64,000 bases of DNA from the NCBI RefSeq assembly GCF_041287255.1, contig NZ_JBGGTX010000004.1, forward strand, positions 310,001-374,000, given 5' to 3'. Shown here one piece after another: positions 9,654 through 19,647 of this stretch. The position numbers were made by a program, and so were the translations under genes. The notes beneath the pieces were generated by a model. It saw only the letters and a program-made list of their open reading frames with translations. It ran no database searches and was not told the origin of the DNA. Position 1 is the stretch's first letter. Every line of letters starts with the position of its first letter. The DNA is from Tamlana flava. GTDB taxonomy: Bacteria > Bacteroidota > Bacteroidia > Flavobacteriales > Flavobacteriaceae.

Positions 9654-11669
9654 ATGAAAAGAAAGATTTTAATAGTAGCAATTGTAATATTCAATGCCAT
9701 TTCGTTTGCTCAAAATAAAGGGTTAACTGCGAATTTAGAGAGTCCGCATGCCAAACTAAAAAGTTTGGATTTGCAAGATGTTATTTGGACAGGTGGTTTA
9801 TGGAAGGAACAATTTGATGTTGAAACCCAAAATACTTTGCCATATATGTGGGAACTTTATCATAACGATAGCGTTAGTCACGCCTATGCCAATTTTAAGA
9901 TAGCCGCAGGTTTGGAAAAGGGCAAACACGCAGGCCCTTCGTTTCATGATGGTGATTTTTACAAAATTATGGAAGGTGTGGCATCAGCCTATGCCGTCAC
10001 AAAAGACCCAGAATTGGATAAACTCATGGACGAAGCCATTGCTATGTTTGCCAAAGTACAGAGGGCAGATGGCTATATAAATACGCCGGTTTTAATTGAA
10101 GAACGTTGGGGTACGTTGGGTCCGGAGGAACTCAAAAAGCAATTGGGATTCGAAAAATATAATATGGGTCATTTAATGACTTCGGCCTGCGTTCACTATC
10201 GTGCTACAGGAAAAACCAATTTTTTGGAAGTGGCCAAAGGTGTTGCTGAATTTTTGTATGATTTTTATAAAAAGGCATCACCGGAACTGGCTAGAAATGC
10301 TATTTGTCCGTCGCATTATATGGGCATTGTTGAAATGTACCGCACTTTAAAAGACCCACGTTATTTGGAACTCGCTAATAACTTAATTGATATTAGGGGA
10401 ACCACTAATGATGGTACCGACGACAACCAAGACAGAATTCCATTTAGGAAACAAACTACAGCCATGGGACATGCTGTAAGGGCCAATTATTTATATGCAG
10501 GTGTTGCCGATTTGTATGCTGAAACCGGAGAAGAAAAACTCATGGAAAATCTAGAATCCATTTGGGAAGATGTTGTTTACCGTAAAATGTACATAACTGG
10601 CGGTTGCGGTGCTTTGTATGATGGTGTTTCTCCTGATGGAACCGTTTACGACCCGTCTTATGTTCAAAAAATACATCAAGCGTATGGGCGTCCATATCAA
10701 TTGCCAAACGCAACTGCCCATACAGAAACTTGTGCCAATATTGGTAATGTGCTTTGGAACTGGCGCATGTTGCAACTTACAGGAGATGCTAAATATACCG
10801 ATGTCATGGAATTGGCTTTCTATAATAGTGTTCTGTCCGGAGTGAGTTTGCAAGGCAATGAGTTTTGCTACAACAATCCTTTAAATGTTTCGGACGATTT
10901 ACCCTTCAAACAACGTTGGGGGCATGAGCGTGAAGGATATATTGCTTGGTCCAATTGCTGCGCGCCCAATGTTACCCGAACGTTAGCTCAGGTAAACAAT
11001 TATGCTTACAATATTTCTGAAGAAGGTTTGTACGTGAATCTTTATGGAAGTAATCATTTGAAAACTGAAACTTCAAAAGGAGAGAATATTGAAATCGAAC
11101 AACGAACCAATTATCCGTGGGATGGAAAAATTAATTTAGAAATTACAAAATCGCCAAAAAAAGAATTTTCAATTTTTATGAGAATTCCTGGATGGAGTGA
11201 GGGTTCAGAAATAAAAATAAATGGTATGTCTTTCAATAGCAGCATGGTTTCCGGAAGCTATTCAAAATTAACGAGGAAATGGAAAAAAGGTGATGTTATT
11301 GAATTGAATGTTCCCATGCCCGTGCAATTGATGCAAGCCAATCCTTTGGTTGAGGAAGCGAAGAACCAAGTGGCCGTAAAACGTGGGCCAATTGTATATT
11401 GTTTAGAAACTGCCGACTTGCCTGTAAAAGTTAGTATCAATAATATTTCGTTGGATGTGAATTCTGAATTATCTCCTAAAAAATTCGTCCTCAATGGTAG
11501 AGAAGTTATGGGTATAAATGCAAAGGCATTTGTTGAGGAAACCAATTGGGACAAGACATTATACAAACCAATAAGCAAAAACAAAGAACAAATAGACATT
11601 CAATTGGTGCCTTATTATACTTGGGGAAATAGAGGCAATGGAGAAATGACCGTTTGGATGCCTTACTAA
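9654..11669 (+). CDS. GH127-type beta-L-arabinofuranosidase
   Basis: A 671-residue DUF1680/GH127-type enzyme, expected to release terminal beta-L-arabinofuranose. The unusual cysteine-and-zinc active site of GH127 is intact: HTETC gives Glu358 and Cys360, and SNCCAPN gives Cys435 (nucleophile by analogy) and Cys436. The spacing is close to that of the characterised Bifidobacterium enzyme (Glu338, Cys340, Cys417, Cys418). The N-terminus is a signal peptide ending in SFA, so the protein acts in the periplasm. It is 5 bp from the PL1 gene and 17 bp from fucI. A related cysteine-type family such as GH146 is the main alternative. Confidence 0.85.
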   Translation: MKRKILIVAIVIFNAISFAQNKGLTANLESPHAKLKSLDLQDVIWTGGLWKEQFDVETQNTLPYMWELYHNDSVSHAYANFKIAAGLEKGKHAGPSFHDGDFYKIMEGVASAYAVTKDPELDKLMDEAIAMFAKVQRADGYINTPVLIEERWGTLGPEELKKQLGFEKYNMGHLMTSACVHYRATGKTNFLEVAKGVAEFLYDFYKKASPELARNAICPSHYMGIVEMYRTLKDPRYLELANNLIDIRGTTNDGTDDNQDRIPFRKQTTAMGHAVRANYLYAGVADLYAETGEEKLMENLESIWEDVVYRKMYITGGCGALYDGVSPDGTVYDPSYVQKIHQAYGRPYQLPNATAHTETCANIGNVLWNWRMLQLTGDAKYTDVMELAFYNSVLSGVSLQGNEFCYNNPLNVSDDLPFKQRWGHEREGYIAWSNCCAPNVTRTLAQVNNYAYNISEEGLYVNLYGSNHLKTETSKGENIEIEQRTNYPWDGKINLEITKSPKKEFSIFMRIPGWSEGSEIKINGMSFNSSMVSGSYSKLTRKWKKGDVIELNVPMPVQLMQANPLVEEAKNQVAVKRGPIVYCLETADLPVKVSINNISLDVNSELSPKKFVLNGREVMGINAKAFVEETNWDKTLYKPISKNKEQIDIQLVPYYTWGNRGNGEMTVWMPY

Positions 11670-11686
11670 ATTATAAAATTAAAATC

Positions 11687-13468
11687 ATGAAGTTTAAAAC
11701 TTTAATTGGGGAATTGCCCAAAATTGGAATTCGTCCTGTAATTGATGGCCGTTTGGATGGTGTGCGTGAGTCACTTGAAGATACAACTATGGACATGGCT
11801 AAAAACGCTGCCAAATTTTTATCTGAAAACTTAAGACATGCTGATGGTAGCTTTGTAGAATGCGTCATTTCAGATACCTGTATTGGAGGAGTTGCTGAAG
11901 CTGCAGCATCTGCCGATAAATTTACCAGAGAAGGTGTTGGCGTGAGTTTAACGGTAACTCCCTGTTGGTGCTACGGTAGTGAAACCATCGATATGGACCC
12001 GCTTATTCCAAAAGCCATTTGGGGTTTTAATGGTACTGAGCGCCCAGGAGCTGTTTATTTAGCTGCTGCTTTGGCGGGACATAATCAAAAAGGGCTTCCA
12101 GCTTTTGGTATTTATGGTCGTGATGTCCAGGATATTGGGGATACTAGCATTCCAGAAGATGTTCAGGAGAAATTATTGTCGTTCGCAAAAGCGGGATTAG
12201 CGGTAGCCACCATGAAAGGTAAATCGTATTTGTCAATGGGTTCAGTATCTATGGGAATTGCGGGTTCTATAATCGATGCTGGTTTCTTTGAAAGCTATTT
12301 GGGCATGCGTTGTGAGAACATCGATATGTCTGAATTCATCAGAAGAATAGAACAGGAAATTTACGATAAAGAAGAATACGAGAAGGCATTAGCTTGGGCA
12401 AAAGCAAATTGTAAAGAAGGAAAAAATTACAATCCACTAGAAAAAGTAAAATCTAGGAAAGTACTTGACGCTGATTGGGAATTTGTGGTTAAAATGGCAC
12501 TTATTGGTCGCGATTTAATGATTGGAAACCCCAAGTTAAAGGAATTAGGTTATGCTGAGGAAGCCTTGGGAAGAAATGCCATTTCTGGAGGTTTCCAAGG
12601 ACAGCGCCAATGGACAGACCATTTCCCTAATGGCGATTTTATGGAAGCTATTTTAACATCATCATTTGATTGGAATGGCATCCGACAGCCTTTTATGTTT
12701 GCTACCGAAAATGATAGCTTAAATGGTATTTCCATGCTATTTGGTCATTTGCTGACTGGGGCTGCACAAATATTTAGTGATGTGCGTACCTATTGGAGTC
12801 CAGAGTCGGTAAAACGTGTGACTGGGCATACACTAACAGGTGATGCAATTAACGGGTTTATCCACCTCATAAATTCTGGAGCATCAGCCTTAGATGGCAC
12901 TGGTGAACAAACAATTAACGGAAAACCGGCCATGAAACCCTGGTGGGACATCACTGAAAGCGAAGTGGAAAAATGTTTGGAAAACACCACTTGGGGCCCG
13001 GGTATGTTAGAGTATTTTAGGGGCGGGGGATATTCATCAACCTTTAAAACCAAAGGAGGTATGCCTGTAACCATGTGTCGCATCAATATTGTGAGAGGTA
13101 TTGGGCCAGTATTGCAAATTGCCGAAGGAAAAACCATAGACCTGCCGGAAGATGTTCACAATACATTAAACGAGCGTACAAACCCCACATGGCCAACCAC
13201 ATGGTTTGTGCCTAATTTAACGGGTAGTGGGCCATTTAAGGACGTTTACAGCGTTATGGCTAACTGGGGTGCCAACCATGGAGCCTTCACTTACGGACAT
13301 ATTGGTGCCGATTTAATCACCCTGGCATCCATGTTGCGCATTCCGGTAAATATGCACAATGTTTCAGAAGATAAAATTTTCCGTCCAAGTGCATGGGCGT
13401 CATTTGGCATGGATAAAGAATCTTCCGATTATCGAGCATGCGCCACGTATAAAGCACTTTATAGGTAA
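11687..13468 (+). CDS. fucI: L-fucose isomerase
   Basis: A 593-residue cytoplasmic aldose-ketose isomerase matching L-fucose isomerase in length (E. coli 591) and sequence. The metal-binding residues Glu341, Asp365 and His531 fall 3-4 positions from E. coli Glu337, Asp361 and His528. The family converts L-fucose to L-fuculose and D-arabinose to D-ribulose. I choose the ATG at 11687; the longer frame from 11654 overlaps the GH127 gene and adds 11 residues not expected in the family. It is the only clear cytoplasmic enzyme in this operon. No fuculokinase or fuculose-phosphate aldolase is in the window, so the rest of the pathway must be elsewhere. Confidence 0.92.
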   Translation: MKFKTLIGELPKIGIRPVIDGRLDGVRESLEDTTMDMAKNAAKFLSENLRHADGSFVECVISDTCIGGVAEAAASADKFTREGVGVSLTVTPCWCYGSETIDMDPLIPKAIWGFNGTERPGAVYLAAALAGHNQKGLPAFGIYGRDVQDIGDTSIPEDVQEKLLSFAKAGLAVATMKGKSYLSMGSVSMGIAGSIIDAGFFESYLGMRCENIDMSEFIRRIEQEIYDKEEYEKALAWAKANCKEGKNYNPLEKVKSRKVLDADWEFVVKMALIGRDLMIGNPKLKELGYAEEALGRNAISGGFQGQRQWTDHFPNGDFMEAILTSSFDWNGIRQPFMFATENDSLNGISMLFGHLLTGAAQIFSDVRTYWSPESVKRVTGHTLTGDAINGFIHLINSGASALDGTGEQTINGKPAMKPWWDITESEVEKCLENTTWGPGMLEYFRGGGYSSTFKTKGGMPVTMCRINIVRGIGPVLQIAEGKTIDLPEDVHNTLNERTNPTWPTTWFVPNLTGSGPFKDVYSVMANWGANHGAFTYGHIGADLITLASMLRIPVNMHNVSEDKIFRPSAWASFGMDKESSDYRACATYKALYR

Positions 13469-13524
13469 ATATATTCTGAATGTTACCCTGCTAACAGGCA
13501 AGGTCAAGCTTTAATCTTCAGCAC

Positions 13525-13567
13525 AAAAAAAAGAGGTTTCAATTTTCATTGAGGCTTCTTTTTCATT
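13525..13567. terminator. Bidirectional terminator between fucI and the symporter gene
   Basis: A 12-bp stem (13531-13542 with 13549-13560, three G-U wobbles) closes a 6-base loop and is flanked by an A-run on the left and a T-run on the right. It lies between two convergent genes, so it can serve both strands. Pairing was checked by eye only. Confidence 0.65.
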
Positions 13568-13583
13568 CTATAATTGAACAATG

Positions 13584-15053
13584 TTAATCTTTAGGTTTCA
13601 TCCAAGAAGCCGCTAAAAAACCCACCAAGAAAATAGTGATAGTACCAAAAACAATAGTTAAATAGGTATGGAACGATGCACCAATACTGTCTGGACCAAA
13701 AATCCGTTCAGAGAGCGTTAACCAGAGAATTACTAAAATACCGGCCAACATACCAATAATGGCGCCATTTGCATTTTTTCCTTTTGTGAAAATTCCCAAA
13801 AGGAACAAACCGAGCATCCCACCACTAAAAATAGACGACAATTTCCACCAGGCATCCAAAGCACTTTTTACGTTTATCATGGCGATGGCAATGGCAATAC
13901 CAATGATGCTGATAATTATTGATGAAATATAAAGCACTTGCATCCTCTTTTTTTCAGAGGCATTTTTTTTAAAATACTTGTTGTAGTAGTCGGTTAAAAA
14001 CACGGTTGCAGAACTATTAAAGCTGGTTGAAATCGTGCTCATTCCCGCTGCAAAAATTGAAGCAATCAACAATCCCGTTATTCCAGCGGGGAGTGCATTT
14101 ACAATAAAATATGGAAAAACTCGGTCGGCTTTACTTATATCTTGCAAGGCTTTAGGAAGTAATTCGGCCGAATTGTAATACGCAAAAAGCGACGTGCCTA
14201 TAAAAAGAAACAAAGCCGAAATGGGTAAATAAATTAAACCGCCTACTAAAGCAGAACGTTGTGCTTCCTTATCCGATTTTAAAACCATATAGCGCTGAAC
14301 ATAATTTTGGTCTATTCCAAAGTTTTGAAGATTGATAAAAACGCCATAAATCAAAACCACCCAAAAAGTTGGCTCAGATAAATTCAAATCAAAACTTCCA
14401 AGACTAAATTTGTTATGCTCAGCAGCAATATTAAATATTTGCGACGGACCTTCGGGCATACTAAAAAACATAAAGGCAATGCAAACCAATGCCCCAACAA
14501 TTAAAATAATACCCTGTATAGCATCTGTCCAGAGCACGGCGCTAATACCACCAAGCATGGAATAGGCGGCAACTATTAAACCAGTAAAAACAATTATGGT
14601 GGCAATATTCCACCCCGTTATGGCATTTAGTGTAAGTGCAAGCAAATACAATATGGTGCCAATGCGCATAAGTTGCGTTAACAAATAGCACACCGAAACA
14701 TAAATTCGTGCCCAAGGACCAAAACGCTGTTCCATAAACGTATATGCTGACGGACTATTGATTTTTCTATACAATGGCACAAAGTATTTTACTGCAATTA
14801 ATGTGGCAATAGGTAGCGATAAGCTAAAAACCAAGGCATTCCAGTTACTTTGATAGGCATTACCGGGAAGTGCCAAATAGCTAATACTGCTCACAAAAGT
14901 TGCAAAAATAGACATGGTAACCACCCAACTTGGTATATCGTTGTTTCCTAGAGTATAAGAAGAAGATGTTTTGTTTTTTTTAAAGAAAGAACCGCCAAAT
15001 AAAGCAATACCCGCTATGTAAATAAAAAATACAATGATGTCTATTGTGTTCAT
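13584..15053 (-). CDS. Sodium/solute symporter (SSS family)
   Basis: A 489-residue inner-membrane transporter with about 13 hydrophobic segments, typical for the SSS family. Recognisable parts are the first helix with the FGGSFF turn, a TFVSSISYLALPG segment near residue 52 and the conserved AAGMSTISTSFNSSAT stretch near 337 that forms part of the sodium site in the family. It is probably co-transcribed with the aldolase gene upstream on the same strand (75 bp apart). Together they suggest uptake and cleavage of an acidic or keto sugar freed by the locus. The substrate is not determined; SSS members carry monosaccharides, sialic acids and other acids. Confidence 0.85.
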   Translation of the reverse strand: MNTIDIIVFFIYIAGIALFGGSFFKKNKTSSSYTLGNNDIPSWVVTMSIFATFVSSISYLALPGNAYQSNWNALVFSLSLPIATLIAVKYFVPLYRKINSPSAYTFMEQRFGPWARIYVSVCYLLTQLMRIGTILYLLALTLNAITGWNIATIIVFTGLIVAAYSMLGGISAVLWTDAIQGIILIVGALVCIAFMFFSMPEGPSQIFNIAAEHNKFSLGSFDLNLSEPTFWVVLIYGVFINLQNFGIDQNYVQRYMVLKSDKEAQRSALVGGLIYLPISALFLFIGTSLFAYYNSAELLPKALQDISKADRVFPYFIVNALPAGITGLLIASIFAAGMSTISTSFNSSATVFLTDYYNKYFKKNASEKKRMQVLYISSIIISIIGIAIAIAMINVKSALDAWWKLSSIFSGGMLGLFLLGIFTKGKNANGAIIGMLAGILVILWLTLSERIFGPDSIGASFHTYLTIVFGTITIFLVGFLAASWMKPKD

Positions 15054-15128
15054 TGGTAAATGTCATTTAGTTAGTAGGTGTAAGTATTACTGGTTTTGGA
15101 ACCGAAGTGGTATTTAGCTCCATTTCAA

Positions 15129-16040
15129 TTAGAGCACTTTTTCTATTTTAGCTTTAATGTTTTGAATATTTAGCATTACAGCATTCATTTCTTTCTCATC
15201 AAATTTTTGAAACGGTGGAGCGATATGAGCATTTATAATGCCCAATGCAGAGAGTCCAGCTTTCATACCTTTTAAATAGCTAGAGCCAAAGGAACCTAAA
15301 TTGTAAATTTTAGTTGATATTTCCATCACCAAATCTTGCAGTGAATTTATGCGGTCAAAATCTCTTGCAATAGCTGCTTTGTACAATGCAACATAAAGTT
15401 TCGGGAACATATTGGCCCCACCATTAACACCGCCATGTCCGCCCATTAAAATTGTCTGGGCGGTTACTTCTTCTGGACCAACCAAAAGGGTAAAATCCTT
15501 ATGCTTAAGCAAATGACATAGTTTTTCAAAATAGACAATATTAGCAGAGCTATCTTTTAAGCCAATGATATTTGGATGTTCAGATAGCTTTAAAGCAGTA
15601 TCTATTTCTATGTTTATTTTGGTGTGTGATGGCATATTATAGAGGAAAAGTGGCAAAGATAGCTGGTCGGCCAAATTCCAGTAATATTTAAAGAGTTCAA
15701 TTTGCCCCAATCCGTAATAAAAAGGAGGGGCTGCAACAACGGCCGAGGCCCCAGCTTTTTTGGCAATAGAGGCAAGATTTAAACTTTCCTCTATGGAAGT
15801 ATCAGATATGCCAACAAATAAAGGAACCCTACCATTTACGGTTTTGGAACTTTCATAAATAAGCTTCTCTCTAGTTTTGTAGCTCAAGCTAGTTGCTTCG
15901 CCAGTTGTACCAAGAATAAAAAGACCATGCACACCACCCGCAATTATGTGGTTAGTTAAGTTGTCAACTCCTTTTACATCCAATGAAAGATTGTCAGCCA
16001 ATAATGGGGTAACCATTGGTGGAATAATTCCGTTTACCAT
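15129..16040 (-). CDS. DapA/NanA-family aldolase or lyase
   Basis: A 303-residue class I aldolase of the dihydrodipicolinate synthase/N-acetylneuraminate lyase superfamily. The GTTGE block (residues 44-48), Tyr134 and the Schiff-base Lys162 in GLKDSS are all present, close to E. coli DapA Tyr133 and Lys161. The frame extends to 16169, but the extra 43 residues are unlike the family and cover a repeat in the intergenic region, so I start at 16040. Lying beside a sugar transporter in a pectin locus, it is more likely to cleave a 2-keto-3-deoxy sugar acid than to make lysine. The actual substrate is open. Confidence 0.82.
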   Translation of the reverse strand: MVNGIIPPMVTPLLADNLSLDVKGVDNLTNHIIAGGVHGLFILGTTGEATSLSYKTREKLIYESSKTVNGRVPLFVGISDTSIEESLNLASIAKKAGASAVVAAPPFYYGLGQIELFKYYWNLADQLSLPLFLYNMPSHTKINIEIDTALKLSEHPNIIGLKDSSANIVYFEKLCHLLKHKDFTLLVGPEEVTAQTILMGGHGGVNGGANMFPKLYVALYKAAIARDFDRINSLQDLVMEISTKIYNLGSFGSSYLKGMKAGLSALGIINAHIAPPFQKFDEKEMNAVMLNIQNIKAKIEKVL

Positions 16041-16327
16041 ATAAGTTTTATTTAGTAATGAATTTAGATACAGGCTTAAGCTATAAACATTAAAAATGAC
16101 CATTTCATTCTTAAATGAAATTGGCGATTTTTTCTTAAACAATGGTTTATAAAATTGTCCTATTGTCAAAGTTCATTAAATAAACAAAAAGGTGTTTATA
16201 AAATTGGTCGGCGTCCAAAAATTACATAGAAGATTTATTAATTTAATGATATTAGCCCTATATTAACTATCTTTAAATGATGGTTGATTCCGTCAAACTA
16301 AATTATAATTAAACTAAACAAATAAGT
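16041..16327. promoter_or_regulatory. Divergent control region between the aldolase gene and susC
   Basis: This 287-bp AT-rich gap separates divergent genes and must hold promoters for both. It contains a 13-bp direct repeat (16145-16157 and 16194-16206). A weak match to the Bacteroidota -7 element TAnnTTTG is TATCTTTA at 16268-16275, about 50 bp before susC, without a clear -33 TTTG partner. No Shine-Dalgarno site precedes susC, which is usual for the phylum. Confidence 0.5.
16145..16206 (+). repeat. 13-bp direct repeat pair upstream of susC
   Basis: The sequence GTTTATAAAATTG occurs exactly at 16145-16157 and again at 16194-16206, 49 bp apart start to start, in the divergent control region. 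It could be a regulator binding pair, but the AT-rich background makes chance possible. Confidence 0.5.
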
Positions 16328-19300
16328 ATGAAAAAAGCAATTTCAAATGCTTTCATTTTACTGCTTTTTACTCTCATGAGTCTTTCTGGCTTTTCCCAAG
16401 CCACTAGCGGTAAAAAAGTTGTTACAGGTACTGTTTTAGATAATGCACAAATTCCATTACCAGGAGTTACGGTTCTTGAAAAAGGAACAAATAATGGTGC
16501 GGTTACTGACTTTGATGGTGCTTACAGTATTAATGTAACGTCAAAAAGTACCATTGTGTTTTCTTATGTGGGTATGAAAACCCAAGAAAAGGTTGTTGGT
16601 GAACTGACAACAATCAACATTACACTACAAGAAGATACCCAATCACTCAATGAAGTCGTAGTTGTTGGTTATGGAGCCCAAAAAAGAGAAGCTGTAACCG
16701 GTGCTGTAGAGTCTATCAAAGGATCAGATATTGAAGATTTGCCGGTAGGAAATTTAGCTTCGGCGCTTGTAGGTCGTGTTCTCGGGGTAAGTGTTTCTGG
16801 TGGAGAGTCTAGACCGGGGGCTCCAGCTCAAATCACTATACGTAACCCTGTAACAGGTACTAATATTAGAGCAAAAGATAGAACATCTGGTGAACCTCTT
16901 TATGTAATTGATGGTGTGGTTCAAATTGACCCTAATACAGGTCTGAGCGATTCAACAATTTTCAACAATTTAGATGCTTCTGAGGTTGAAAGCATCTCAT
17001 TTTTAAAAGATGCCTCTGCTGCTATATATGGTTCTAGGGCAGCACAAGGTGTGGTTTTAGTTACTACTAAGAGAGGAAAAAAAGGACCAGCTAAATTTTC
17101 ATATTCTGGAAATTTTTCGGTCGCGGATGAAACTTTTCGTCATAAAATGCTCAATGCTTATGATTTTGCAAGGGTAATTAATATTATGAACGGTCCTAAT
17201 GGAGCAGGTCAAACGTATGATCCAACAGATCCAGCACCAAATACCGAATATTTTTTCTCACCAGCAGAATTAGAATTCTTTAAAACAAATTCCAACAATG
17301 CATTAGATGATTATTGGTCTTCGGCCGGTACCCAAAGACACAACCTTAATGTCTCGGGAGGTTCTGAAGATGCGACTTATTTTGGAGGTATTTCTTACTA
17401 CACACAAGATGGTAATTTAGGAACCTTAAACTATGATAGATGGTCTTTTAGGGCAGGTTCTGGTATAAATTTGGCTAAAGGGTTTAAAGCTGATTTTCAG
17501 GTTTCTGGATATTTTACCGATGAAAGCAAAACAACCAGTAAAATAGGTAGTGAGAATGTGGAAAATGACTTTAGGCAACTTCAAAACAGAGCACCTTTTT
17601 TACCTATGTATATTAATGGATTACCTACGTTACAAATAGGGGCAAGTGGTAATGATGCTTTGGCCGGTTTTCATTATGGAGAAATACAAAGGTTACAAAA
17701 CTTGGCTGAGAGTACTGATAATAACGTAGCCGTTAATTTAAATCTTGAGTATGAAGTGCCATTCATTAAAGGCCTAAAACTAAAAGGTAATTATGCCCGT
17801 CAAGCTGGAAGTGGAAGGGGAAGTCAATTGGGAAGCAGGTTCAATCTTTACGAGTTTTTTGGTGCTGATCAGCTAACTACCCCAGGACAAACTTACATTT
17901 TATATGAAAGTGGTTCAGGCCCATTGGGAACAAATACCATAAGACAAACAACCGAAATAGTTAATGGAGATAGGCTTCTCATCGATAATTTTACGAGTGG
18001 TAATGAACAATTACGCTTTCAAACTACTTTTGAGCGAGATTTTGGTAAGCACGGCATAACGGCTTTATTTGCTATAGAAAGGTCTGAAAGATTTCAACAT
18101 CAAGAACGTGTTATTAAATTCGGTGTACCTGAATATGCTGATGGCATGATCTGGCAAACCACAGGTAATTTTGATGCTGAAAACACATACAATTGGCGTT
18201 ATGAATCAGGTGATTTAGGCTATATTGGAAGATTGAACTATAATTATGATGGCAAATATTATGCAGAATTTCTTTTTAGAAGCGATGCATCTGCCAAATT
18301 CGCCCCAGAAAATTATTGGGGTAATTTCTACTCTTTTTCAGGAGGTTGGATTATTTCGAAAGAGTCATTTTTTAAATCAAACACAATCGATTTTTTAAAG
18401 TTTAGGGGGTCTGTTGGGTTTGTAGGTAAAGATGATACACGAGCTTGGGAATGGCGACAAAACTTCAGTACTGAAATTGATGGAGGTAGTGTTTTTGGAG
18501 GAAATTCTTCCGTCTCTGCTGGGTTATCCCCCGATAGAGTAGCAAATCCAGATGTTCGCTGGAGTAGGGAACTCAAGACCAATTTTGGTTTTGAGGCAAG
18601 GTTTTTGGACAATAGATTATCTACTAGTGCAGAAACTTTTTACAATATTGGAAAGGATCTTTTAATCAATTTAAATTCTGGCGTTCCTTTCACGGCTGGT
18701 GGCGCCGCCGCTTCTTCAAACTCGGGTAGAGCGGATACATGGGGAACGGAAATTTCCATTGGTTGGAGTGATACTGTTGGAGAAGACTTCACTTACGCGG
18801 CAACTTTTAACATAGGATGGTACAATAACAATATTATTGAAGGTAATTTTACCAATGAAATGAACTGGAGACCTTGGGAAACCAATAAACCAGGACCTTC
18901 AGATATAGGTACTTGGGGCTACGACTATTTAGGAATGTTCAGGTCACAGGAAGATATTGATAATTATATTGCTGAAACAGGGATAACATCAATTTTAGGC
19001 GTGTCGGCTAGTAATTTGAAACCAGGAATGTTGTATTACAGGGATGTGCGAGGTGATTGGGATCCAGAAACCAGAACTTTTGGTCCTAAAGATGGTATAG
19101 TAAATGAAAATGATCAAATTCAATTAAGAAAGCGTGCAAAAGGGCCTCAAGGTTTTGCTACGGCAATCAGGTTAGGGTACAAAGGGCTAAGTCTAAATAC
19201 AGTATTAAGTGTTGGTTGGGGTGGTTACAGAGAGGTTGGAAGAGCCAAATCAACCTTAGATGCGGATAAAATAACTGCAAACTATCAAAATAGGCCAGCT

Positions 19301-19630
19301 TTCTGGGCGGACATGTACGATCCAGTTTTAAATCCGTCTGGAACAATACCTAATCTTTCGTCAAGAAATAAGAGTATAAACACGGTTATGTCTCAATTTT
19401 GGGAAGTGAGCAACTTCAGTATGGTCATGAGGAATATAAACTTAAGTTATACACTGCCTAAGTCCTTGACTGAAAAAGTTGGTGTTAGAAGCTTTAGATT
19501 GAATTTGGTGGCTATGAATCCATTCATTTTATTTAATCCTTATAAAGATTATGATCTTTCACCTTATAATTCATATGATACATATCCTGTGCTTAGAACC
19601 TATTCTTTGGGTGTAAATGTTGGGTTTTAA
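16328..19630 (+). CDS. susC: SusC/RagA-type TonB-dependent outer-membrane receptor
   Basis: An 1100-residue outer-membrane transporter that would import oligosaccharides using TonB energy. It has a signal peptide (to about residue 24), a carboxypeptidase-D-regulatory-like domain (about 33-105), the SusC signature SLNEVVVVGYG (about 108), a plug domain with the conserved ending SAAIYGSRAAQGVVLVTTK (to about 250), and a beta-barrel finishing on an aromatic residue (VGF). There is no N-terminal STN extension, so sigma/anti-sigma signalling through this receptor is unlikely. It is followed 17 bp later by susD, the usual pair. It is the only SusC-like gene in the window. The symbol marks the family. 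Confidence 0.96.
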   Translation: MKKAISNAFILLLFTLMSLSGFSQATSGKKVVTGTVLDNAQIPLPGVTVLEKGTNNGAVTDFDGAYSINVTSKSTIVFSYVGMKTQEKVVGELTTINITLQEDTQSLNEVVVVGYGAQKREAVTGAVESIKGSDIEDLPVGNLASALVGRVLGVSVSGGESRPGAPAQITIRNPVTGTNIRAKDRTSGEPLYVIDGVVQIDPNTGLSDSTIFNNLDASEVESISFLKDASAAIYGSRAAQGVVLVTTKRGKKGPAKFSYSGNFSVADETFRHKMLNAYDFARVINIMNGPNGAGQTYDPTDPAPNTEYFFSPAELEFFKTNSNNALDDYWSSAGTQRHNLNVSGGSEDATYFGGISYYTQDGNLGTLNYDRWSFRAGSGINLAKGFKADFQVSGYFTDESKTTSKIGSENVENDFRQLQNRAPFLPMYINGLPTLQIGASGNDALAGFHYGEIQRLQNLAESTDNNVAVNLNLEYEVPFIKGLKLKGNYARQAGSGRGSQLGSRFNLYEFFGADQLTTPGQTYILYESGSGPLGTNTIRQTTEIVNGDRLLIDNFTSGNEQLRFQTTFERDFGKHGITALFAIERSERFQHQERVIKFGVPEYADGMIWQTTGNFDAENTYNWRYESGDLGYIGRLNYNYDGKYYAEFLFRSDASAKFAPENYWGNFYSFSGGWIISKESFFKSNTIDFLKFRGSVGFVGKDDTRAWEWRQNFSTEIDGGSVFGGNSSVSAGLSPDRVANPDVRWSRELKTNFGFEARFLDNRLSTSAETFYNIGKDLLINLNSGVPFTAGGAAASSNSGRADTWGTEISIGWSDTVGEDFTYAATFNIGWYNNNIIEGNFTNEMNWRPWETNKPGPSDIGTWGYDYLGMFRSQEDIDNYIAETGITSILGVSASNLKPGMLYYRDVRGDWDPETRTFGPKDGIVNENDQIQLRKRAKGPQGFATAIRLGYKGLSLNTVLSVGWGGYREVGRAKSTLDADKITANYQNRPAFWADMYDPVLNPSGTIPNLSSRNKSINTVMSQFWEVSNFSMVMRNINLSYTLPKSLTEKVGVRSFRLNLVAMNPFILFNPYKDYDLSPYNSYDTYPVLRTYSLGVNVGF

Positions 19631-19647
19631 ATTAAAAAAAATATAGC

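Noticed and set aside
16041..16169. 43-residue N-terminal extension of the aldolase
   Set aside because: The family starts near residue 44 of this frame. The extension overlaps a repeat in the control region and has no conserved character.
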